A model generated the notes under the pieces. It made no database searches. It was not told the DNA's origin and was given only the letters and a program-made list of their open reading frames with translations. The position numbers were made by a program, and so were the translations under genes. Shown here piece after piece: positions 1-5,545 of a stretch of 23,586 nucleotides of DNA. The DNA is from a virus. The stretch spans positions 1 to 23,586 of the IMG/VR virus record IMGVR_UViG_3300024520_000503, one strand, 5' to 3'. Every line of letters begins with the position of its first letter. The first letter of the stretch is position 1.

Positions 1-2
1 AA

Positions 3-272
3 GCTCTTGCTGAGGAAAAATATAAGTTGGCTGTAGAATACGCCAGACTGTCAGAAGTATACGCAAATCACATCAGACTAAGGGCAGAGCATTTCAACGC
101 CACAAGAGCCGATTTTAAGTCAGATAGAGCATGTGAGAGAGCCTTTGAGACAACAGAAGACGGTGTGATGATGGAAATAGTAAAGGCAAAGCAAAAATCA
201 AAAGAGAAACGTATGTCAGCAATAAGCTCACTACTCAAGGTCGCATCAGATGAATCACATAACAGCTATTAA
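3..272 (+). CDS. Hypothetical charged helical protein, 5' end missing
   Basis: The reading frame is open from the first bases of the window, so the gene starts upstream and only its last 89 residues are seen. The UUG at base 27 could be read as a start, but the preceding codons (A-L-A-E-E-K-Y-K) continue the same charged helical pattern, so it is more likely internal. The fragment is rich in Lys, Glu, Arg and Ala with no transmembrane segment and looks helical or coiled-coil. It ends with TAA directly followed by T and the next ATG. I do not recognise the family and assign no function; it belongs to the left-arm cluster of small genes before the terminase. Confidence 0.6.
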   Translation, partial: ALAEEKYKLAVEYARLSEVYANHIRLRAEHFNATRADFKSDRACERAFETTEDGVMMEIVKAKQKSKEKRMSAISSLLKVASDESHNSY

Positions 273-273
273 T

Positions 274-465
274 ATGGACACAGAAGAATTTATAGCCCAA
301 AACCCAGGAGCTAAAGATAACCCCTTAAAGTACGCAGTAGAGAGCGGAATGAGAAAAATGCACTGGACAAAGAGTGATAGAGAAGACAGAGAGAACTCGA
401 TCCTCCTTCAAGACTTTGTAGAGTATGTAAATGAATTAGTGGAAGAGATAACAAAATTAAGATGA
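274..465 (+). CDS. Small hypothetical protein (63 aa)
   Basis: A short acidic/basic helical protein of unknown function. An in-frame ATG at 250 would overlap the previous gene, but the ATG at 274 lies exactly at the TAATATG junction that recurs between genes in this genome (also at 982, 1269, 9326, 11800 and 23015), so I chose 274. It ends with a TGA that overlaps the next ATG (ATGA), typical of translational coupling and one of only two TGA stops seen in the window. There is no signal peptide, membrane segment or recognisable motif. The C-terminal half (around residues 45-63) is a Leu/Val/Glu-rich amphipathic helix. Confidence 0.65.
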   Translation: MDTEEFIAQNPGAKDNPLKYAVESGMRKMHWTKSDREDRENSILLQDFVEYVNELVEEITKLR

Positions 466-659
466 AAAACTTCGAGTACAAATGCAAAAGATGTAAGGAT
501 ATATGGGAGTTCACTCCCGAAGATTACGACCACAAGTCAGACTATCCCAAAGTATGTCCTTTATGCTCAATGCCTATAACTCAAATGATAAGTGATGTTT
601 ACAAACAGGAGGGGATTAGAGAGGTTATAAGGTTTATGTTTATTAGAATATTCAAATAA
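462..659 (+). CDS. Zinc-ribbon protein (65 aa)
   Basis: Two Cys-x2-Cys knuckles (residues 8/11 and 32/35) separated by about 20 residues form a classic zinc-ribbon layout, similar in style to FmdB-type or rubredoxin-like ribbons. The second knuckle is preceded by a Tyr-Pro-Lys-Val segment, common in zinc ribbons. Such small phage ribbons often bind nucleic acid or modify host transcription or translation factors, but that is family-level knowledge and not shown here. The start overlaps the previous stop by 4 nt (ATGA), so expression is probably coupled. The C-terminus is hydrophobic and basic (Ile, Phe, Arg). Confidence 0.7.
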   Translation: MKNFEYKCKRCKDIWEFTPEDYDHKSDYPKVCPLCSMPITQMISDVYKQEGIREVIRFMFIRIFK

Positions 660-660
660 C

Positions 661-984
661 ATGGATGAAAAAGAAATCATAGAACACGAGTTCAGCAAGA
701 TGCAGCACCTGTACAAGAATACCAACAAGAAAGGTAGTACAGGGTGTCAGGCAGTACTCCGTTTTATGGTGGAAAATTATTCTCATAAGAAATGGTGGTG
801 GAGCTGGGAGTTCATAGGCAAAAAGACAGAAGGAGGGATATATCTATCACACAGATCACCAGCAAGAGCTTCAGACTTAGCTATACTGCACCCAGAGTTA
901 GTAGAAGATAGAAAGATAGGGAGATATAAAGTTTACAGAGTGAGGAGAGAGAATAGGCAGGCGGTTATCAATTACTTAAAATAA
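661..984 (+). CDS. Hypothetical protein, possible winged-helix fold (107 aa)
   Basis: The start follows the previous TAA by one base (TAACATG). The protein is basic with a tryptophan-rich stretch near residues 45-50 (K-K-W-W-W-S-W), followed by a region with the feel of a recognition helix and wing (a Ser/Arg/Ala-rich helix, then an R-x-K-I-G-R-Y-K-V-Y beta turn). That order suggests a small winged helix-turn-helix DNA-binding domain, but no family is recognised with confidence. There is no membrane segment or cysteine cluster. It ends in the TAATATG junction with the next small gene. A DNA-binding regulator is a plausible but unproven role. Confidence 0.6.
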   Translation: MDEKEIIEHEFSKMQHLYKNTNKKGSTGCQAVLRFMVENYSHKKWWWSWEFIGKKTEGGIYLSHRSPARASDLAILHPELVEDRKIGRYKVYRVRRENRQAVINYLK

Positions 985-985
985 T

Positions 986-1135
986 ATGAAAAAAAGAAGT
1001 AAGAGGGAAAAGAAGTATGAAAGTATATGGACTAACACTGTGTATAGCGATAGTGTCGTCTTACTCATAGATAAACATCCTTTTGTAGAGTTTATTGCAG
1101 AGTCCATGAAAAAAAGATATGGAGAGAAAATATAG
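986..1135 (+). CDS. Small basic hypothetical protein (49 aa)
   Basis: This short frame begins at the ATG of a TAATATG junction and runs to TAG. The product starts with a Lys/Arg-rich segment (M-K-K-R-S-K-R-E-K-K), has a hydrophobic middle (V-V-L-L-I) and ends basic. It fills a gap between neighbours on the same strand and follows the same junction pattern as surrounding genes, which is the main support. No family is recognised and no function is inferred. Confidence 0.5.
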   Translation: MKKRSKREKKYESIWTNTVYSDSVVLLIDKHPFVEFIAESMKKRYGEKI

Positions 1136-1154
1136 ACAAGTTAAATAAATAATC

Positions 1155-1271
1155 ATGAGTAAAAAACAAATAGCAACAGAGATACAAAACAAACAACTAC
1201 AACACCAAGTAAAGGTAACAAGGATATGGTTAGGGGTTACAGCAGTGTTATTAGTGATAAGTTTGATTTAA
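1155..1271 (+). CDS. Single-pass membrane microprotein (38 aa)
   Basis: The frame starts at an ATG in the context AATAATC-ATG, like the starts at 8190 and 15269. The N-terminal 20 residues are polar and Gln/Lys rich; the last 16 or so are strongly hydrophobic (W-L-G-V-T-A-V-L-L-V-I-S-L-I), giving one C-terminal membrane anchor. It ends at the TAATATG junction with another membrane microprotein. Such pairs in phages can be holin-like, superinfection-exclusion or host-envelope factors, but the sequence alone does not choose between them. Confidence 0.5.
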   Translation: MSKKQIATEIQNKQLQHQVKVTRIWLGVTAVLLVISLI

Positions 1272-1272
1272 T

Positions 1273-1434
1273 ATGAATGGATACTTTATAGCAATTATAA
1301 TTTTATTGGCACTAGACTTAGGTTGGGTAGCGGCAAAGAATGGTAATCCTAAGGAATTAGAATATAGCTTTGTTGCGACACTTTTAACTTATGCAATATT
1401 TGTAGCTCTTTCATGGTTCGCTATAAACAGCTAA
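1273..1434 (+). CDS. Two-helix membrane microprotein (53 aa)
   Basis: Starts at the TAATATG junction. The product has two hydrophobic segments (about residues 4-20 and 33-50) joined by a short polar turn (K-N-G-N-P-K-E), a helical-hairpin membrane protein. The size and topology resemble small class II-like holins or other phage inner-membrane proteins. However, it lies far from the lysis genes at the right end of the window, and a host-takeover or exclusion role is equally possible. It is followed by about 105 nt without a clear gene that holds the promoter of the HNH endonuclease. Confidence 0.55.
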   Translation: MNGYFIAIIILLALDLGWVAAKNGNPKELEYSFVATLLTYAIFVALSWFAINS

Positions 1435-1504
1435 AGTTATCAACAGGTGGTGTGTTGTTATTTTGACAAATCAATATTAGAATGGGTGTATGAAGAGAGG
1501 TTCA

Positions 1505-1533
1505 ATGACAAAGCCTATACCGCCTGCTATAAT
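1505..1533 (+). promoter_or_regulatory. Strong sigma70-like promoter for the HNH gene
   Basis: A -35 element ATGACA (1505-1510, five of six consensus bases), a 17-nt spacer and a perfect -10 TATAAT (1528-1533) lie just before the ATG at 1540. Transcription starting 6-7 nt after the -10 would begin at or next to the start codon, giving a leaderless or near-leaderless mRNA. The promoter sits inside the longer version of the HNH reading frame, which argues for the shorter start. A stand-alone TTGACA at 1463-1468 has no matching -10. Confidence 0.6.
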
Positions 1534-1539
1534 CAGATT

Positions 1540-2190
1540 ATGATTAAAAAATGCAAGATATGTGACAAGAAGTTCACTATAGAGGAAAAACAACGTGGAG
1601 AGGATGGTAGGTTTAAGTCATCATTGAGACCTTGGAACACACAGACGTGTTCACCTGAATGTAGATACAAAAATACTGCTATAAATTCAGCCAAATCTCA
1701 AGAAAGGAGAAAGAAGAGAATTGTTAGAAGGAAATGCAGGTATTGTGGCAAAGAAGTTGTATCTAGTGCTTACTGTATAAGGAAGTTTTGCGAAGGGAAA
1801 GCTGGGGAATGCTATAGGTCTTTTTTATCAGAAACAAGGAAGGGAAAGGATAACCCAGCATACAAAAGCGGCTTTAGATCTTCTGGAAAGAGAGGTTATG
1901 CAGGGAAGCACACGAGAGCTTGTGCTAAATACAGAAAACATTTCCTTGAAAAGAATGAGTACCTGTTCTGTGAAGTATGCGGAGTAAATGAAAATGGTAC
2001 ACCTAGATTTGAGACCCACCATATATATTTTGCAAGCTTATATCCAAAACACGAGGAACTACATAACTTCAAGAATCTTATTATGGTTTGCATAGCGTGC
2101 CACAATAAATTTCACGGAGGTAACCAGTATAGAGATGAATTTTTACAAATAGAAAAGGAAAGGGGTTTAAAAGAGTTATTTAAAAAATAG
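1540..2190 (+). CDS. HNH homing-type endonuclease with zinc-finger N-terminus (216 aa)
   Basis: The C-terminal domain (about residues 140-195) carries an HNH/treble-clef signature: Cys144-x2-Cys147, the His160-His161 pair, an Asn-containing H-N-F-K-N-L segment near 175-180, then Cys184-x2-Cys187-His188-Asn189-Lys-Phe-His192. Two further cysteine clusters upstream (Cys5/Cys8 with Cys37/Cys41, and Cys66/Cys69 with Cys84/Cys91) look like zinc fingers for DNA recognition. This fits free-standing phage homing endonucleases, which cut at a specific site and spread by repair. Upstream in-frame codons back to 1447 exist, but the start at 1540 is preferred because a strong promoter lies just before it and the first knuckle then follows directly. 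It sits between a membrane microprotein gene and a resolvase gene, a plausible insertion point. Confidence 0.85.
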   Translation: MIKKCKICDKKFTIEEKQRGEDGRFKSSLRPWNTQTCSPECRYKNTAINSAKSQERRKKRIVRRKCRYCGKEVVSSAYCIRKFCEGKAGECYRSFLSETRKGKDNPAYKSGFRSSGKRGYAGKHTRACAKYRKHFLEKNEYLFCEVCGVNENGTPRFETHHIYFASLYPKHEELHNFKNLIMVCIACHNKFHGGNQYRDEFLQIEKERGLKELFKK

Positions 2191-2196
2191 AAAGAT

Positions 2197-2562
2197 ATGG
2201 AAATTACAATTAAAGGACGAATACCTTCAAAAAAGAACTCTAAGCAAATAGTTTTCAAGAATGGTCGTCCTCTAATTATAAGCTCTAAGAAACACAAGGA
2301 GTGGAACGAGGAGCAAATGTGGATGCTCAAAGGTAAAGGACAGATAACGGACATTGAAAACGTGAGTATAGACCTTTATGCCCCAGACAGAAGAAAAGCT
2401 GACCTAACGAACAAAGCTGAGAGCATAATGGACTTGCTGGTCGATGCAAAGATAATAGAAGATGATAACTGGTACATAATTCCGAACGTAAGCCTACACT
2501 TTAAAGGGGTAGATAAAGAAGACCCAAGAGCTGTTGTAACGATCAACGGACATGGAGAATGA
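2197..2562 (+). CDS. rusA: RusA-family Holliday-junction resolvase (121 aa)
   Basis: The length and motif order match the RusA endodeoxyribonuclease family, which cleaves four-way DNA junctions as a dimer. Visible hallmarks are the N-terminal P-S-K-K-N-S segment (residues 10-15), the acidic/basic core D64-R-R-K-A-D69 with a following Asn72, D79 in E-S-I-M-D-L-L, and the I-E-D89-D90 pair. These correspond to the conserved Asp residues that bind catalytic magnesium in the family. In phages such enzymes resolve recombination or replication branches before packaging, which suits its place ahead of the terminase. The stop TGA overlaps the start region of the next gene. Exact residue equivalence needs an alignment. 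Confidence 0.88.
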   Translation: MEITIKGRIPSKKNSKQIVFKNGRPLIISSKKHKEWNEEQMWMLKGKGQITDIENVSIDLYAPDRRKADLTNKAESIMDLLVDAKIIEDDNWYIIPNVSLHFKGVDKEDPRAVVTINGHGE

Positions 2563-2749
2563 ATTAGAACATACAAAATTCAACGACCCATGGAAGTATG
2601 AAGTAAGAAGTGAAATACAAACATGCTATTGTGGTAATAAGTATATACAGCTCTGTTCCATTCAAAGTAATTGTAAGGAATGTTCAAAAGGATACTGGTG
2701 GATAATATTAATAAGATTCAAAGATGAACACAGAAACAATAGAAATTAA
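2552..2749 (+). CDS. Small cysteine-rich protein, probable zinc binding (65 aa)
   Basis: The start overlaps the end of the resolvase gene by 11 nt. The product has five cysteines in a tight cluster (25, 27, 35, 41, 44; C-Y-C-G-N then C-K-E-C), consistent with a degenerate zinc ribbon, followed by an aromatic/hydrophobic segment (Y-W-W-I-I-L-I). Its 3' end overlaps the next small gene by 26 nt in another frame, which is more than usual here, so one of the two starts could be wrong. No function can be assigned. Confidence 0.5.
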   Translation: MENELEHTKFNDPWKYEVRSEIQTCYCGNKYIQLCSIQSNCKECSKGYWWIILIRFKDEHRNNRN

Positions 2750-2894
2750 CGGAAATGAATACCCTCTAGCTCTGTGTAAAAGGTTAGTAAACGGTAAGGA
2801 GTGTGGAACATCAATGAATCCATCAAGAAAGTTTTGCACAGGTTGTGAACAGGTTATGAAAAAGACATTACAAGATAGTTTAGAAATGAAATAA
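2724..2894 (+). CDS. Small four-cysteine zinc-ribbon-like protein (56 aa)
   Basis: A short frame with four cysteines at residues 18, 27, 38 and 41 (the last pair C-T-G-C), matching a CHC2- or ribbon-like zinc site. The N-terminus (E-T-I-E-I-N-G-N-E-Y-P-L) is beta-like and the C-terminus helical. The stop TAA is 7 nt before the next ATG, in the usual tight spacing. It overlaps the preceding cysteine-rich gene. It is one of several small zinc-type proteins in the left arm, and the function is unknown. Confidence 0.55.
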   Translation: MNTETIEINGNEYPLALCKRLVNGKECGTSMNPSRKFCTGCEQVMKKTLQDSLEMK

Positions 2895-2901
2895 AATAAA
2901 C

Positions 2902-3147
2902 ATGGCAAAAGAAACAAAAGAGGTAAAAGGAGAAGAGGTAAAATTGACACTAGCACCAGCAACAAAGGAACAAGGAGAGAAACTAACAGCCTTCTTAGAG
3001 GAAAACAAGCTAAATATTCAGGCAGTAGTGTCATATGAGCCAGTAAAATCAGGAGGATTCCTAACAGTAGGAAAGGTAGCACTATCTCAGGTAGTAGAAG
3101 TGGAGGAAGAAGTTAAAGAGGAAAAGAAAGAAGAAGAGTCAAAGTAG
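2902..3147 (+). CDS. Hypothetical protein with acidic/basic low-complexity tail (81 aa)
   Basis: The core (about residues 12-65) has a mixed alpha/beta look (L-T-A-F-L-E-E-N-K-L-N-I-Q-A-V-V-S-Y-E-P then G-G-F-L-T-V-G-K-V-A-L). Both ends are Lys/Glu rich, and the last 15 residues are almost only Glu, Lys and Val. No family is recognised. The region directly downstream (3148-3274) is open in the +1 frame and reads like protein, raising the possibility of a frameshifted extension (see findings). Confidence 0.6.
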   Translation: MAKETKEVKGEEVKLTLAPATKEQGEKLTAFLEENKLNIQAVVSYEPVKSGGFLTVGKVALSQVVEVEEEVKEEKKEEESK

Positions 3148-3187
3148 AGAAGCACTAGATGACATAAACAAGAAATCATTAGGTACT

Positions 3188-3274
3188 GTGGAAAGGAAAA
3201 CTGTTACTTGCAGCAAAGATTTCAAGGTTAATCTAAAGATAGAACCAGACCCTACAGACAAGACAGAGGAATAG
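3188..3274 (+). CDS. Possible GTG-start microprotein or frameshifted extension (28 aa)
   Basis: The 142-nt gap between the 81-aa gene and the small terminase gene contains a frame from a GTG at 3188 to TAG at 3272-3274. The encoded stretch (T-V-T-C-S-K-D-F-K-V-N-L-K-I-E-P-D-P-T) has the composition of a real beta-rich protein. The same frame stays open upstream to at least 3098 inside the preceding gene, so it may instead be reached by a +1 shift. Low confidence; otherwise the gap holds nothing I can name. Confidence 0.25.
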   Translation: MERKTVTCSKDFKVNLKIEPDPTDKTEE

Positions 3275-3289
3275 TGGTAAAATAAGTTT

Positions 3290-3721
3290 ATGAAGACGGC
3301 AATAACTACTAATCCTAACGGTGCAAATCAATATGTTTTAGATCCTAGACAAAAACTATGTTGGGAAAGATACATAAATCCAAGGAGTAAAACCTTTGGT
3401 AATGCACTACAATCAGCCCTTGAAGCAGGGTATGCAGAGACTACATCACTACATATTACAACAGAGAAATGGTTTCTCGAAAAGGTACGAAGGCTAAACC
3501 TACTAGGGAAAGGGGAAAAGGTTCTTGAAGAAACACTTGACTATGATAGTTTTGACCCCGAGACAGGAAAGGTAGATGCCTCAGTAGGAAGACTGAAACT
3601 AGACGCAGCTAAGCACGTAACAAGTACACTAGGAAAGGATGATGGATACTCACAAAAACAGGAAGTAGTAATAGCAGTAGAGAGAAGGGAAGTAATTACT
3701 ATGGCTATAGAACAGTTATAA
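3290..3721 (+). CDS. terS: Terminase small subunit (probable)
   Basis: The 143-aa product lies 223 nt upstream of the large terminase, the usual place for the DNA-recognition subunit. Residues 19-60 (Q-K-L-C-W-E-R-Y, F-G-N-A-L-Q-S-A-L-E-A-G-Y, then T-T-S) match the N-terminal helix-turn-helix pattern of small terminases, where a helix ending in A-L-x-A-G-Y is followed by a Thr/Ser-started helix. The central region is helical and suited to ring oligomerisation, and the C-terminal tail (V-V-I-A-V-E-R-R-E-V) could contact the motor subunit. The assignment rests on motif, size and synteny and was not confirmed by alignment. Confidence 0.75.
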   Translation: MKTAITTNPNGANQYVLDPRQKLCWERYINPRSKTFGNALQSALEAGYAETTSLHITTEKWFLEKVRRLNLLGKGEKVLEETLDYDSFDPETGKVDASVGRLKLDAAKHVTSTLGKDDGYSQKQEVVIAVERREVITMAIEQL

Positions 3722-3735
3722 ATAACAAAGGCATT

Positions 3736-3945
3736 ATGGAAAAAGAAGATATAACAAAAGCACTGAAGAAAGAGATGAAGAGATTGCACACTAGAACACT
3801 AGGCAGTGACTTCTCAGCATCAATGGTTAAAGCCCCAGTTAAAGCAGCTACAGAATGGATAGAGAAAGACGTGTCTACGAATGACCTTGTAGGGATGAAG
3901 AGGGGCGTGGGGATACTAAGGAAGTTAGAAGGAATACCAGCCTAA
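3736..3945 (+). CDS. Small hypothetical protein between terminase genes (69 aa)
   Basis: A Lys-rich helical protein with no recognisable domain, located between the small and large terminase genes. Its stop overlaps the large terminase start in the form TAATG, implying coupled translation. Position suggests a packaging accessory role, but there is no direct sequence evidence. The start is set by the first ATG after the small terminase gene, 15 nt downstream of its stop, with only a weak AAAGG upstream. Confidence 0.6.
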   Translation: MEKEDITKALKKEMKRLHTRTLGSDFSASMVKAPVKAATEWIEKDVSTNDLVGMKRGVGILRKLEGIPA

Positions 3946-5501
3946 TGGATAGTAAGGAGTTAATAAAAGAAATCATACTAGATGGGACAAAAGAGGAAAA
4001 GAAGTTCCTGTTTGGTTTTGATGCTACTACTCCTAAGAAGACAGTACTAAATAAGTTCAAGGTATACGCTAGGGGAATGTACCCTCGTTACTTTAAAGGG
4101 GAATCAGCACCATTTCATGACGAGATGGTTTTAAACTATATAGACTCCTACTATGGAGAGAACTACTTGAATATCGCATTCAGAGGAAGCGCAAAGACTT
4201 CAATCATGAAGTTGTTTGTAACGTTTGTTCTTCTTAATGACGGCGATAAACACCGTAACTATATAAAGGTTCTAACTAAGGATGGAAAGAACTCTAAGCA
4301 GATTGTAACGGACATCTATAACTTGATGGTGGAGGTAAAGGACATTTATGGTGATGTCTTTGAAAGAGAAGGAGACACTAAGAGAGAAGAGACTATGGGT
4401 AGCTTTACTATGAAGAACGGTAGGAAACTATCATCAGGAACAGTGGGGCAAACACAGCGTGGACACGTCCAAGATGCTTATAGGCCAGACTGGATATGGT
4501 TTGATGATATTGAGGATAGAGATTCAGTGCGGTCACTTACTATTACTGATGGGATTATAGAGAAAACACAGGAGGCTATTGATGGTCTTGCTAAAGATGG
4601 TTCATATACTTGTACAGCTAACTACATCTCAGAGGAAGGAGTAGTAGAATGGATGAAGACAAAACCAAGTGTAAACACAATGATTACACCTATTCTTATT
4701 GATGGAATACCAACATGGGCTTACTACTCGACTGCAGACATAGCGAAGATTAAAGCTGATGCAGATGATTTCGCAGGGGAATACATGTGTGATCCTCAGA
4801 GTTCAGATAACAAGTTCTTCAGTGTAGAGCAGGTAAAGGCAGACCTAGAGTTATGCAGAGAGCCTTCAAAGGTCATTGTGGGGGCTAAATATTGGGGAAG
4901 CTACCTACCTCACCACAGGTATGGAATAGGAGCAGATACTTCAGCAGGAGTAGGTCTCGACAGTAATACTTATGTTCTATGGGACTTCAAGACAGGAGAA
5001 GCAATGGCTACTTATCACAACAACACTATTGCACCAGATATATTTGGTCATGAGTTAATGCGAATAGGTAGGGAGTTTGGAGAATGTATTATCGGCCCAG
5101 AAAGAAACAACACAGGATACGCCACACTTACAGCTATGGATGGATACCCAAACATCTATCAGGAAAGGACAATGGGTAAACAGGTGCAAGGAGTAACTAA
5201 TCAGCTAGGGTGGCACACAAACAGAAAGAGTAAGCCAACTATGTTCTTTGAGTTCAGAAAAGACTATACAGACGGTCTCATTAAGATATATGATTCAGAT
5301 CTGTTACAGGAAATGCTAAGATATACAGCATCAGATATGCAGAACGTAACCCAGTCATCAGTGACAAGGCACTTCGATCTTCTGACAGCAGCTGTTATAG
5401 GATGGCAGATGAAGAGTTATGCGGGTCAACCACAGAATATAAACAAGATCAGAGACCGACATATGATGAGGCAAAGGAATATGAAAAATCAAGCTAGGTA
5501 G
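3945..5501 (+). CDS. terL: Terminase large subunit
   Basis: This 518-aa protein has the two domains of the phage packaging motor. In the N-terminal ATPase, residues 77-87 (I-A-F-R-G-S-A-K-T-S) form the variant Walker A loop typical of terminases, and W-I-W-F-D-D-I-E (183-190) is Walker B with its catalytic acidic residue. In the C-terminal RNase H-like nuclease, metal ligands are expected at Asp331 (G-I-G-A-D-T-S-A-G), Glu386 (I-I-G-P-E-R-N) and Asp478 (R-H-F-D-L-L-T-A-A). Length is in the normal range. It starts in a TAATG overlap with the preceding gene and ends within the -35 region of the portal promoter. Confidence 0.95.
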   Translation: MDSKELIKEIILDGTKEEKKFLFGFDATTPKKTVLNKFKVYARGMYPRYFKGESAPFHDEMVLNYIDSYYGENYLNIAFRGSAKTSIMKLFVTFVLLNDGDKHRNYIKVLTKDGKNSKQIVTDIYNLMVEVKDIYGDVFEREGDTKREETMGSFTMKNGRKLSSGTVGQTQRGHVQDAYRPDWIWFDDIEDRDSVRSLTITDGIIEKTQEAIDGLAKDGSYTCTANYISEEGVVEWMKTKPSVNTMITPILIDGIPTWAYYSTADIAKIKADADDFAGEYMCDPQSSDNKFFSVEQVKADLELCREPSKVIVGAKYWGSYLPHHRYGIGADTSAGVGLDSNTYVLWDFKTGEAMATYHNNTIAPDIFGHELMRIGREFGECIIGPERNNTGYATLTAMDGYPNIYQERTMGKQVQGVTNQLGWHTNRKSKPTMFFEFRKDYTDGLIKIYDSDLLQEMLRYTASDMQNVTQSSVTRHFDLLTAAVIGWQMKSYAGQPQNINKIRDRHMMRQRNMKNQAR

Positions 5502-5536
5502 ATTATTAATCTTATTGTATAATTAAGGGGCGGTTC
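5493..5536 (+). promoter_or_regulatory. Late promoter and GCGG leader, head module
   Basis: The -10 TATAAT lies at 5518-5523 within the 9-mer GTATAATTA. Upstream, GCTAGGT at 5493-5499 is spaced exactly as in the promoter before 13599 (18 nt between this heptamer and the -10), so it probably carries the -35 function although it does not resemble TTGACA. A GCGG motif (5530-5533) lies 16 nt before the portal ATG. The spacer contains the small palindrome GATTATTAATC (5501-5511), a possible operator. This would drive portal, scaffold and capsid genes. Confidence 0.7.
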
Positions 5537-5545
5537 ATAAAGTAA

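Noticed and set aside
1437-1445. TTATCAACA resembling a DnaA box
   Set aside because: One mismatch to consensus and no second copy nearby; a single box does not indicate an origin.
1463-1468. Perfect TTGACA as a -35 element
   Set aside because: No acceptable -10 at 16-18 nt; the promoter at 1505-1533 is far better placed for the HNH gene.
463-2562. Possible recoding of TGA (code 4 or 25)
   Set aside because: TGA stops at 463-465 and 2560-2562 are normal coupled gene ends and large conserved genes contain no in-frame TGA; the standard code is sufficient.
2708-3082. Leu-rich minus-strand frame resembling a membrane protein
   Set aside because: Complement of Lys/Glu-rich codons of the plus-strand genes always yields Leu/Phe/Ser-rich frames; no start context or promoter.
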